From Bacteroidia bacterium (lineage in GTDB: Bacteria > Bacteroidota > Bacteroidia > SpSt-205): a stretch of DNA of 7,381 nucleotides. The stretch covers positions 1 through 7,381 of the forward strand of contig JANXCJ010000103.1 of NCBI GenBank assembly GCA_025060275.1, written 5' to 3'. The position numbers and the translations under genes were made by a program. Below the pieces are notes generated by a model, which ran no database searches, was not told where the DNA came from, and worked only from the letters and a program-made list of their open reading frames with translations. This document shows positions 1 to 6,057 of the stretch, one piece after another. Each line of letters begins with the position of its first letter. Position 1 is the stretch's first letter.

Positions 1-455
1 GGATCGTCGTAGGCAGGTATCCAGTGGCGATGGTCAATACCTTGCCCTTGGGTCCATATCTGCTTGCGCGCCCGTCCTGTTTTGTCTTTCCATCCAATGA
101 AATAGATACCCTTACGCGGCGTAGCCATGTAGCGAATAGCCAAAGAGTCCCTTTTGCCAACCTGCAAAGGAGAGGGGAAGTAAAGAATGAGCTGCTCCCC
201 TGTATTACGAAATCTTATAGGTTGGTCACGAAAGCGTGCCTCTTCCACTTCTATTTGTACAGCGTCTAATACTAAGCTATCTATCCCAGGGCGTAGGGGT
301 TCAAATATGTGGGTAACTAAACCATATACTACTCCCTTCTCTGGTGCAAAACGAACTTGAAGGCGCATGTGCTGCATATCTACCATCCTTTCCCGAGGGA
401 TATAGCTTTGAGCTAAAAGTATCGCTCCTGCAACTACGAATGAGAGTCGCATCAT
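1..455 (-). CDS. M1 family metallopeptidase (aminopeptidase N-like), N-terminal part, cut by window edge
   Basis: The frame stays open for 151 codons from the ATG at 455 to the left edge. Residues 1-17 (MMRLSFVVAGAILLAQS) look like a signal peptide, so the enzyme is probably exported. Residues 30-110 are a beta-rich stretch like the N-terminal domain of M1 peptidases. The fragment ends in KQIWTQGQGIDHRHWIPAYD (131-150), which matches the conserved 'QxWTQGE.xxxRxWFPCYDxP' block just before the catalytic domain. The zinc site (HExxH...E) would lie beyond the edge and cannot be checked. Family role: zinc aminopeptidase removing N-terminal residues from peptides. A second ATG at 452 is an equally possible start. 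The gene is divergent from the one at 495, with a 39-base gap containing a promoter box for each. Confidence 0.88.
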   Translation of the reverse strand, partial: MMRLSFVVAGAILLAQSYIPRERMVDMQHMRLQVRFAPEKGVVYGLVTHIFEPLRPGIDSLVLDAVQIEVEEARFRDQPIRFRNTGEQLILYFPSPLQVGKRDSLAIRYMATPRKGIYFIGWKDKTGRARKQIWTQGQGIDHRHWIPAYDD

Positions 456-459
456 GGCG

Positions 460-467
460 CAAAGGTA
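460..467 (-). promoter_or_regulatory. Bacteroidota-type -7 box (TACCTTTG) for the M1 peptidase gene
   Basis: Read on the minus strand this is TACCTTTG, an exact match to the TAnnTTTG -7 consensus, ending four bases before the ATG at 455. Such spacing would put transcription start at or next to the start codon. No good TTG-type -33 element is seen at 17-23 bases upstream, only a weak CTG. Confidence 0.55.
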
Positions 468-478
468 AGAGGCAGTTG

Positions 479-486
479 TACCTTTG
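479..486 (+). promoter_or_regulatory. Bacteroidota-type -7 box (TACCTTTG) for the 495-701 gene
   Basis: TACCTTTG is an exact TAnnTTTG match ending eight bases before the ATG at 495. The -33 position is weak: ATG at 454-456, 22 bases upstream, is the closest to TTG. It supports 495 as the start and a very short or absent 5' leader. Confidence 0.55.
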
Positions 487-494
487 GATGCCAG

Positions 495-701
495 ATGGAA
501 TGGGAGGAGGTCAAGGCTGCTTGGAAAGAGCTATTTGACAGCGTAAGAAGGTACGAAGAGAGACTCCAAAGTGAGCTCTCAGAAGCTGTACAGGAAAGAG
601 ACGTAGCGCGGCTGACTACCTTGAAGAAACAGCTGAAGCTCCTGGGTCGGATTCAGGTAGGTTTGAAGAAAATTCTTGCCCTGATTGAGGAAGTCATATA
701 G
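495..701 (+). CDS. Small coiled-coil protein of unknown function (68 aa)
   Basis: I do not recognise a family. The 68-residue product is highly charged and almost entirely helical by composition: Glu/Lys/Arg/Gln-rich heptad-like spacing with Leu, Val and Ile at core positions from about residue 4 to 67 suggests a coiled coil. There is no signal peptide, membrane segment or cysteine. Support for it being real: it fills the space between the divergent M1 gene and the barrel gene, an exact TAnnTTTG box stands eight bases before its ATG, and its stop lies 17 bases before the next gene. It does not show the pattern expected of the exonuclease VII small subunit, which was considered because of the size. 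It could be a small structural or regulatory protein of the same transcription unit. Confidence 0.6.
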   Translation: MEWEEVKAAWKELFDSVRRYEERLQSELSEAVQERDVARLTTLKKQLKLLGRIQVGLKKILALIEEVI

Positions 702-713
702 AGATTATTTTTG
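685..713 (+). promoter_or_regulatory. Bacteroidota-type promoter: TTG, 18-base spacer, TATTTTTG
   Basis: TTG at 685-687 and TATTTTTG at 706-713 match the TTG-N17-23-TAnnTTTG pattern with an 18-base spacer. The -7 box ends five bases before the ATG at 719. The -33 element and most of the spacer lie inside the end of the preceding gene. This is the best promoter candidate in the window and would let the barrel gene and sdaAB be transcribed apart from the coiled-coil gene, with a leaderless or nearly leaderless mRNA. Confidence 0.6.
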
Positions 714-718
714 TAGGA

Positions 719-1291
719 ATGTGGGCTTTTATTTGGTCTCAGGTAGGACTGTGGTGTGGATGGGGGGGGCATACAAGTCAAAATGATTTAGTTGCATTAG
801 CTGAGCGCTGGCATCGTTTCTATGGGTGGGGTGGAGTAGGCGTGCGCTTTATTCCAACAAGAAGGCTTCAACCCATGATATACTGGGAGGGCGGACAGTT
901 TATTAGCCAGGACAGAAATAAGCGTGCATTTAGTCGGACTCGGTGGGGTGCTGTAGGTATTGGGCTACGTCTGAGATTTTTGAGAAAGGGCTTTTCTCCT
1001 ATTCTGGAGACTACTTTAGGTCGGCTGACCGCTTCACCCCGAACAATGGAGGGAAGACCTATCACGGGCAGTCCTGCCTCACTTTCGGCTAACTTTTTAG
1101 GATGGGGAGCTGGAATAAGCTGGCGCTTGAATGAATGGGTAGAGTTAGGCCTCTTATATCTTCGGAGGCGTCCTCAGACATCTGCTTTGGAGGGCATTTC
1201 AGGTCCTGCTCGTGATAGATTGGAAGGCTTTATGGGGCAACTCACCCTGCTTCTCGGCGAGAAAAGTGAAAGCTCTTCGCGTTTTCAATGA
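719..1291 (+). CDS. Putative beta-barrel (outer-membrane-like) protein of unknown function
   Basis: I recognise no named family. The 190-residue product is rich in Gly, Trp, Arg and Leu and has repeated short amphipathic segments typical of beta-barrel strands: about 38-45, 51-58, 76-86, 92-101, 127-136, 139-149 and 169-179 (GFMGQLTLLLG near the end). Residues 1-16 are hydrophobic and could act as an export signal, but lack the usual N-terminal positive charge, so export is uncertain. The ATG at 719 is the only reasonable start after an in-frame stop at 686-688 and lies just after a TATTTTTG box. Its TGA overlaps the sdaAB ATG (ATGA, 1288-1291), so translation of the two is probably coupled. 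A small outer-membrane barrel is the best guess; a function in serine metabolism is not implied by the sequence. Confidence 0.7.
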   Translation: MWAFIWSQVGLWCGWGGHTSQNDLVALAERWHRFYGWGGVGVRFIPTRRLQPMIYWEGGQFISQDRNKRAFSRTRWGAVGIGLRLRFLRKGFSPILETTLGRLTASPRTMEGRPITGSPASLSANFLGWGAGISWRLNEWVELGLLYLRRRPQTSALEGISGPARDRLEGFMGQLTLLLGEKSESSSRFQ

Positions 1292-1962
1292 GTCAGGAGC
1301 CTAGTGGAGTATTTGATATGCTAGGTCCGATTATGATTGGACCTAGTAGCTCGCATACAGCGGGGGTGGTACGGATTGCCCGGGTAGTCTATTTTCTTTT
1401 AGAAGGTTCTCCCGAGGAGGCCTCTATTAGCTTCTATAACTCCTTTGCCATGACCTATAGGGGGCATGGGAGTGATAAGGCTGTTTTGGCGGGACTGATG
1501 GGGATGGCTGTAGATGATGAACGCATTCGGGAAGCCCTCTCTATTGCTGAAGAGAAGGGTATTCGCTTCTCCTTTGATCCCGTTGTGAGCTCAGCTAAGA
1601 GTCATCCCAATACTCTAGTTATTCAAGCCCGTCGGGGAAAAAATGAAATCAAAGTAGAGGGTATTTCTCGGGGCGGCGGACTTATTCTCATCACTGCTGT
1701 GAACGAGCTTCACACTAATTTCACAGGGCAATTGCCTACATTAGTAATAGAAGCTAAGGACCTTCGTGGGGCTGTAGCATTTATCTCAGCGATTCTTAGT
1801 AATGACGAAGTGAATATTGCTACCCTGACGGTGAGTCGTAGAGCAAAGGAAGATATGGCACTCCATGTGTATGAATTAGATGAGCCGCCCCGAGAAGCCA
1901 CGCTGAACTACATCCAAAGCTTACGTTGGGTTGCTAAAGCAAAACTTCTACCCCCTGTGTAA
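1288..1962 (+). CDS. sdaAB: L-serine dehydratase (ammonia-lyase), iron-sulfur type, beta subunit
   Basis: Beta chain of the two-subunit iron-sulfur L-serine deaminase, which converts L-serine to pyruvate and ammonia in the cytoplasm. The 224-residue length fits the stand-alone beta subunit. The N-terminal domain starts with VFDMLGPIMIGPSSSHTAG (8-26), containing the diagnostic GPSSSHT; GHGSDKA (59-65) and SHPNTL (105-110) are further conserved blocks. Residues about 150-222 form an ACT-like domain (TLVIEAKDLRGAVAFISAIL, then a DEVNIATLTVSR strand), the usual regulatory or serine-sensing part. The Fe-S cluster cysteines belong to the alpha subunit (sdaAA), which is not in this window: the next gene is convergent. 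A partner elsewhere is therefore expected. The start overlaps the upstream stop as ATGA. The gene ends with TAA at normal family length. Confidence 0.93.
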   Translation: MSQEPSGVFDMLGPIMIGPSSSHTAGVVRIARVVYFLLEGSPEEASISFYNSFAMTYRGHGSDKAVLAGLMGMAVDDERIREALSIAEEKGIRFSFDPVVSSAKSHPNTLVIQARRGKNEIKVEGISRGGGLILITAVNELHTNFTGQLPTLVIEAKDLRGAVAFISAILSNDEVNIATLTVSRRAKEDMALHVYELDEPPREATLNYIQSLRWVAKAKLLPPV

Positions 1963-1980
1963 GGTATCAGCCTGTTAGGT

Positions 1981-2484
1981 TTATCCTACTTTTTCTAGCA
2001 TGAGATAGCGCCGCCAGCTTTGATCCAATTCTTCTGCGCCTCTGAGCCAGAAGAGAAGATAATGGGGACGGCGGGGTTTTATAAGGAGGCTCATGCCTGC
2101 TTGTTCAGGGGTGCGGTTTCCCTTGCGTCTATTACAGGGTTCGCAGGCTGTTATTAGATTTTCCCAGCTATCTGTACCCCCTTGGCTACGAGGAATGATG
2201 TGGTCTATTGTAAGGTTATGAGAAGTGCCGCAGTACGCACACCGGTAGCCATCTCTTTTGAATATATTTTGCCTCGTGAGAGGGACATTTTTGTAGGGCA
2301 CTGGTATGTAGCGCAAAAGTCGTATGATGCTGGGCCATGGGTACACATGGCGAGCCGTGCGCAGCTCACGACCAGGACGGACCTCTACAATTTCTGCTTT
2401 CTCAAGTAGTACAAGTATGAAGGCGCGTCGCCATGTCGTTATGTGGATTGGCTGGTAGTCATAGTTGAGCACAAGGACGGACAC
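1981..2484 (-). CDS. HNH endonuclease, zinc-ribbon type
   Basis: The 167-residue protein has the fold signature of the stand-alone HNH nucleases common in bacterial chromosomes. It opens with VLVLNYDYQPIHITTWRRA, a typical N-terminal block of this group. The nuclease module follows: two zinc-binding pairs, C82/C85 and C114/C117, frame the catalytic DH (D94-H95), N109 and N118 in an RDGYRCAYCG ... IDHIIPRSQGG ... ENLITACEPCN pattern. All key residues are present, so it should be an active metal-dependent DNA nuclease; its cellular role is unknown. The start is GTG at 2484; an in-frame TAA at 2497-2499 limits alternatives. It lies 15 bases after the NlpC/P60 stop and is probably co-transcribed. 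No intron, restriction or mobile context surrounds it, so a homing role is unlikely. It ends 18 bases from the sdaAB stop. Confidence 0.88.
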   Translation of the reverse strand: MSVLVLNYDYQPIHITTWRRAFILVLLEKAEIVEVRPGRELRTARHVYPWPSIIRLLRYIPVPYKNVPLTRQNIFKRDGYRCAYCGTSHNLTIDHIIPRSQGGTDSWENLITACEPCNRRKGNRTPEQAGMSLLIKPRRPHYLLFWLRGAEELDQSWRRYLMLEKVG

Positions 2485-2499
2485 GGCTACCAGTTTTTA

Positions 2500-3261
2500 C
2501 TAAATAACGAAATTCTTTTCCATCTGTGTGCGATAACTGTGGAAAGTGTGCGCGAATAAGCTACGCGCCCTTGCTATGTGCACACCTCCTTCTGGCGTGG
2601 CGTGTAGAATGTGAACTTCATCCACGGCTATTCCAACGTGAGAGATACGAGAAGAATCCTGTGAAGGAGTGAAGAAAACTAAATCGCCCTTCTGGGGTTT
2701 ATGAATGAGAAGGGTAGCTTCGGCTTGTTGGTAAGCATCGCGAGGTAGGAGTCGTCCGGCCAGGCGATAGCTAATTTGGGTTAGTCCTGAGCAGTCAACC
2801 CCTGCAGGAGTTTTCCCTCCCCATAGATAGGGTGTTCCCTTGAATGTGTTCCATATCAGTTGCATGTTGAGGGTTTCTGCAGGGTTAGGCCATTTCTTGA
2901 GAGCCTGCATAGGAATACGAAAGGTGCCTATGGCGGTAATCCAGCCTGAAGGGGGGGTTAGCGTCCCTATAGGTACGCGCCCAGTTCTTTTACCTTTATG
3001 AAGGAGAGGAGCCCAAGGCTTACATACAATAGCCAATTCTTCTTCATCTCTCCATGCGGACATAAGAGCACCAGCTGGTATCCAGCCTATGTATCCATCT
3101 ATCCAGCCTCTTACGAATAGCCATCCCCTCTCCTCCGTGAGTATTTGTTGAGGTTCGCCCCAGAGGAGCTGAGAGACCATTTCGCTTCGGTGGGAGGGTT
3201 CAGCTCTAAGCGGTACTATGCTTTGGCGGGGTATCCAGACCCATTCACCTTCCATAAACAT
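2500..3261 (-). CDS. NlpC/P60 (C40) cysteine peptidase with N-terminal SH3-like region
   Basis: Family role: cleaves the gamma-D-Glu to diamino-acid bond of peptidoglycan stem peptides. Residues about 8-66 resemble a bacterial SH3 domain (VPLRAEPSHRSEMVSQLLWG ... GWIPAGAL); about 75-120 may be a second one. The catalytic domain runs from about 131 to 250: YLWGGKTPAGVDCSGL holds Cys157, SHVGI holds His208, and His220 is the likely third residue. The layout is like YkfC-type endopeptidases, at 253 residues. No signal peptide is seen, so action on imported or recycled peptides in the cytoplasm is possible (inference). The start ATG overlaps the end of the kinase frame by 17 bases; a second ATG at 3255 would shorten this to 11. 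The HNH gene follows after 15 bases. Confidence 0.9.
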   Translation of the reverse strand: MFMEGEWVWIPRQSIVPLRAEPSHRSEMVSQLLWGEPQQILTEERGWLFVRGWIDGYIGWIPAGALMSAWRDEEELAIVCKPWAPLLHKGKRTGRVPIGTLTPPSGWITAIGTFRIPMQALKKWPNPAETLNMQLIWNTFKGTPYLWGGKTPAGVDCSGLTQISYRLAGRLLPRDAYQQAEATLLIHKPQKGDLVFFTPSQDSSRISHVGIAVDEVHILHATPEGGVHIARARSLFAHTFHSYRTQMEKNFVI

Positions 3262-4147
3262 GATAATGTAAGAGGTTATAAGCTACATTCTCTACTACTC
3301 CATGCCATTCTCCTTCATGCTCTTCTGTAATCTCTCGGAGGAGTTTAGTAAAAGCCTGGGCTATCCCCCCTACATATTTTATGCGTCTGGGAGAGGGCCA
3401 CCTTGCCCAGGTTCTTCTTACGAAGCTTCTAAGTCGCTGTCTGACCAATCCAGCTATCCACTCATGGCTAATGCATGTAGATAGAAAGGGGGCAAAAGCT
3501 GCTAAGGATTTGGAGGGGGTGGGAGAAGTATAGACTAACCTCCGTATGTCCAAAGCTGTTTTTAAGGGGGGTGAAAAATAGTGCTGAGCTCTTATCCATG
3601 TCCAAAAGGCGCCGGTAATCTCACTCGGCACTTCATCATGGAGCAGAGCACTGATAAAGTGTCTGCCCAAGTCAGCTCCACTTCCGTCATCTCCGAGAAG
3701 GTATCCATGCCCTCCTGCTTGTAAGGTGATTTGGCTGCCACTCCATTTCGCACAGTTGGAGCCTGTGCCTAATATTCCTACTATTCCTGTCTGCTTCCCC
3801 CATGCAGCTCTCGCAGCCCCTAATAGATCATGATGAACTTCTACATATACGGGAGAATTGCTTGGCAGAGCATTTCGTAGGAGATGCTGCATTTTCCTTC
3901 GGCTTTCTTCTGTATGTAGGGCTGGGCCATAATAATAAAGTTCTGTAGGAGCTTTCCTGTGCTCTTGATTGAGAAGAAGGTCCAAAGTCGCTTGCGTTTT
4001 TTTCCATGCTGCCTCCCACCCCACTACTTCTACATTGAGGCCATCTTAATTTCTCCGGAATTCTAAGCCCTCCCATCCATTTTCTTATTCATAAAAGGCC
4101 CATGCTACCTTTGTGGCGCCCGCGTCTGCTACCCACACACACCGCAC
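3245..4147 (-). pseudogene. BadF/BadG-type N-acetylglucosamine kinase with two in-frame TAA codons near the 5' end
   Basis: Reading one frame from GTG 4147 gives about 300 codons of an ASKHA-fold sugar kinase, normal for bacterial GlcNAc kinase-like proteins. The phosphate-1 motif ADAGATK (codons 7-13) is followed by AWAFYE, a TAA at codon 21 (4085-4087), twelve codons, a second TAA at codon 34 (4046-4048), then DGLN, corresponding to the family's 'GLNP/GINP' block. Spacing needs no indel, so only two codons are damaged. Downstream motifs are intact: the likely catalytic Asp in HDLLGAARA (about 105-113), ILGTGSN (125-131), GDDGSGADLG (152-161) and YVGGIAQAF (258-266). Translation from the GTG at 4024 would lack the ATP-binding start. 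TAA ends sdaAB, HNH, PHP and purN here, so general reassignment is unlikely. Recent pseudogene or sequence error is most likely. Confidence 0.8.
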
Positions 4148-4152
4148 AAGAA

Positions 4153-4160
4153 CAAATCTA
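4153..4160 (-). promoter_or_regulatory. Bacteroidota-type -7 box (TAGATTTG) for the kinase-NlpC-HNH unit
   Basis: On the minus strand the bases read TAGATTTG, an exact TAnnTTTG match ending five bases before GTG 4147. This supports 4147 as the original start of the kinase, upstream of both TAA codons. A TTTG lies further upstream but with a spacer of 27 bases, longer than usual. Confidence 0.5.
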
Positions 4161-4179
4161 AGTTGGAAGTATTTTTTTC

Positions 4180-4187
4180 TACCTTCG
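4180..4187 (+). promoter_or_regulatory. -7-like box (TACCTTCG) for the TetR-aminotransferase-PHP unit
   Basis: TACCTTCG differs from TAnnTTTG at one base and ends eight bases before the ATG at 4196, the same distance seen for the gene at 495. It favours ATG 4196 over the upstream TTG 4163, which would lie upstream of the promoter box. The nearest TTG (4163-4165) is only 14 bases upstream, short for a -33 element. Confidence 0.4.
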
Positions 4188-4195
4188 CAAAGCTT

Positions 4196-4852
4196 ATGGC
4201 AGCTAAAGCGACCAAGGAAGTATCCTTAGAAAGCAAGATTGTAGAGTTGTACAAGCAGCTTGTGGTAGAAGGCAAGATCAAGGGGATGAGTGTCTTCTCC
4301 TTTTGCAAAATGTTAGAGATTTCTGAGGCTGACTTTTACAAGCATTTTGCCTCTTTAGATGCAATCGGCCGCAAAGTATGGACTACCTATGCAGAAGAGG
4401 TGATTAGTACGCTCAAAAACTCCGATACGTATGCTTCCTATTCCGCGAGGGAAAAAATCCTTGCCTATTTCTTCACATTCTTTGAGCATGTGGTGAAAGA
4501 TAGGAGCTTTATAGGGAGAACTTATCAGAGTTTTGGGCTTTTGCGTGGCTATCAGCGAAAGTTTCGCTCTCATATGGCGGAAGTGATTCAGGAAGGGGTA
4601 ATTGCTAACGAAATCCAATCGCGACACTTAGAGAACTTATATCTTGATGTTCTGTGGGGCATACACTGGGGGCTTATTCGGTTCTGGATGAACGATGAGT
4701 CGGAGGGATTCCAGGATACAGAAAAAGCGATAGAGACGTACTTGAGAGTACCTTTGGAGCTGATGGGGCAAAATGTTCTGGATAGTGCTTATGAAGCGCT
4801 GCGTTTCACCCTAAATCGGCTCAAGATACCGCGGATTACGATTTTATCTTGA
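4196..4852 (+). CDS. TetR/AcrR-family transcriptional regulator
   Basis: From ATG 4196 the product has 218 residues, the usual size of TetR-type regulators. The N-terminal part is the DNA-binding domain: helix 1 around LESKIVELYKQLVVEGKIKG (11-30), then the helix-turn-helix in SVFSFCKMLEISEADFYKHF (32-51), where DFYKHF matches the family's 'tlYxhF' recognition-helix end. Residues about 60-200 form an all-helical ligand or dimer domain with many aromatic residues; no ligand can be deduced. The first helix is less basic than usual. I recall similar proteins in Bacteroidota, but specific targets are unknown. The gene is divergent from the kinase, 48 bases away, so it could regulate either side; I found no clear palindromic operator in that gap. 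Its TGA overlaps the next start (TTGA). Confidence 0.82.
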   Translation: MAAKATKEVSLESKIVELYKQLVVEGKIKGMSVFSFCKMLEISEADFYKHFASLDAIGRKVWTTYAEEVISTLKNSDTYASYSAREKILAYFFTFFEHVVKDRSFIGRTYQSFGLLRGYQRKFRSHMAEVIQEGVIANEIQSRHLENLYLDVLWGIHWGLIRFWMNDESEGFQDTEKAIETYLRVPLELMGQNVLDSAYEALRFTLNRLKIPRITILS

Positions 4853-6057
4853 TAGCGGAAAGGTCGGTAGCGAGAAGGATAGCAGAGCTAAGTGAAGCCC
4901 AAACGCTGGGGATGGCCCAGCGGGTACGGGAGCTAAGGGCTTCTGGCAAAGAGATAGTCTCTCTTCTCTTAGGGGAGCCAGATTTCCCAGTACCTTCTTT
5001 GCTTCAAGAGGCAGCTATTCAAGCTATCCGCGAGGGCTATGCCCCTTATCCGCCTGTACCCGGGCTGAGTTCGCTTAGAGAGGCAATCGCCTCTTACTAT
5101 CATAAGCATTATGGGCTTCCCTTTGAACCTTCCCAGGTGGTTGTGTCCAATGGCTCTAAACAAGCAATTTACAATGCGCTGCTGTCCATTTTGGAGCCGG
5201 GTGATGAGGTGATTGTACCTGCTCCCTATTGGGTTTCTTACATCCCTCTTATTCAGTTAGCGGAAGGAGTGCCTGTGGTGGTCTCCACCACGCCCGCTGA
5301 AGGATATAAACTGACCCCAGAAAAGCTTGCGCAAAGACTTTCCTCTCGTAGTTGTGCTATTATATTATGTAGCCCCTCAAATCCCACGGGCAGTGCCTAT
5401 ACACCTGCTGAATTGTCTAGCTTAGCAGAGGTTTTAGAAAGTTATCCTAAGGTATGGATTATATCAGATGAGATATACGAGCTAATTCGCTACGGAGGCA
5501 AGCACTTCTCTCCTGCGCAAGTGCCCCCTTTGTATGAAAGGACAATAGTATGCAATGGGTTTTCAAAGGCATTTGCCATGCCGGGGTGGCGCTTGGGATA
5601 CTTAATTGCTCCGCTTCCAGTAGCGCAAGCGGCTATAAAAGTCCAAGGGCAAACTACGGCAGGAGCAAATATTATTGCGCAAAAAGCTGCATTGGCGGGC
5701 TTACAAGATGATATACATAGGCTTGTGGAACCTATGATTAGCGCTTTCAGAGAAAGGCGAGACTGGATTTATGAGTATATCACCCAGCATTTGCCTGAAA
5801 TGGCTCCCTACTTGCCGGATGGAGCCTTTTACTTCTTCCTGGATATTGCAGCCTTCATAGGTCGTTCCACTGCTAAGGGAAAGGTGATTCAATCTGCAGA
5901 TGATATTGCTGAATATCTTTTAGAGGAGGGTGTCGGAGTAGTTTCTGGTACAGGGTTTGGGTCTAAGCGGCACATTCGGATTAGCTATGCGGTATCCCTC
6001 GCAAGTATTCAAGAGGGTATGCAACGCATGATGAGGGCGCTGCGTGCGCTGGCTTAG
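4849..6057 (+). CDS. Class I PLP-dependent aminotransferase, aspartate aminotransferase type
   Basis: Transfers the amino group between aspartate (or a related amino acid) and 2-oxoglutarate in the cytoplasm, using pyridoxal phosphate. The 402-residue protein has all fold-type I landmarks: LLLGEPDF (39-46), SNPTG with Asn178, SDEIY with Asp207, the Schiff-base Lys240 in GFSKAFAMPGWRLGY with Arg248, and substrate-carboxylate Arg377 in HIRISY. SNGSKQAIYN (100-109) carries Lys104, aligned with the lysine that recognises the acidic side chain in Thermus-type (subgroup Ib) aspartate aminotransferases; such enzymes may also act on prephenate, so the substrate is not settled. The start is TTG 4849 in a TTGA overlap with the regulator stop; it fits the family N-terminus, whereas the first ATG (4912) would remove about 21 residues. 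The stop overlaps the PHP start by 14 bases. Confidence 0.92.
   Translation: MIAERSVARRIAELSEAQTLGMAQRVRELRASGKEIVSLLLGEPDFPVPSLLQEAAIQAIREGYAPYPPVPGLSSLREAIASYYHKHYGLPFEPSQVVVSNGSKQAIYNALLSILEPGDEVIVPAPYWVSYIPLIQLAEGVPVVVSTTPAEGYKLTPEKLAQRLSSRSCAIILCSPSNPTGSAYTPAELSSLAEVLESYPKVWIISDEIYELIRYGGKHFSPAQVPPLYERTIVCNGFSKAFAMPGWRLGYLIAPLPVAQAAIKVQGQTTAGANIIAQKAALAGLQDDIHRLVEPMISAFRERRDWIYEYITQHLPEMAPYLPDGAFYFFLDIAAFIGRSTAKGKVIQSADDIAEYLLEEGVGVVSGTGFGSKRHIRISYAVSLASIQEGMQRMMRALRALA

Larger units (their letters stand above)
460..486. repeat. Perfect inverted repeat, 8-base arms around an 11-base spacer
   Basis: CAAAGGTA (460-467) and TACCTTTG (479-486) are exact reverse complements. Each arm is also the putative -7 box of the gene reading away from it (M1 peptidase on the minus strand, coiled-coil gene on the plus strand). 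The symmetry may simply reflect two copies of the same promoter box, or it may be a regulator site covering both promoters. Confidence 0.6.

Noticed and set aside
24..269. Plus-strand open frame of 81 codons
   Set aside because: Antisense to the M1 peptidase N-terminal region, which has clear family motifs; this frame shows no recognisable protein features.
344..538. Plus-strand open frame of 64 codons crossing the first divergent gap
   Set aside because: It overlaps the M1 start antisense and the beginning of the coiled-coil gene, and no promoter box or protein pattern supports it.
1976..1994. Possible terminator TAGG-TTTAT-CCTA followed by five T at the sdaAB/HNH junction
   Set aside because: The stem is only four base pairs with two A-T pairs, too weak to call a terminator.
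4022..4024. GTG at 4024 as the true start of a shorter, intact kinase
   Set aside because: It would drop the ATP-binding ADAGATK motif, which is present in the same frame upstream; a promoter box sits before GTG 4147 instead.
3828..4076. Minus-strand ATG frame of 82 codons across the kinase start
   Set aside because: It is out of frame with the conserved kinase motifs and has no family features of its own.
4046..4087. Genome-wide reassignment of TAA as a sense codon
   Set aside because: TAA ends sdaAB and HNH at normal family length and also ends PHP and purN in this window, and no other gene here has an internal TAA.
4163..4165. TTG at 4163 as start of the TetR regulator
   Set aside because: It lies upstream of the -7-like box at 4180-4187, and the extra residues do not resemble the family; ATG 4196 fits better.
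4912..4914. ATG at 4912 as start of the aminotransferase
   Set aside because: It would remove the N-terminal segment typical of the family; TTG 4849 gives normal length and a coupled overlap.
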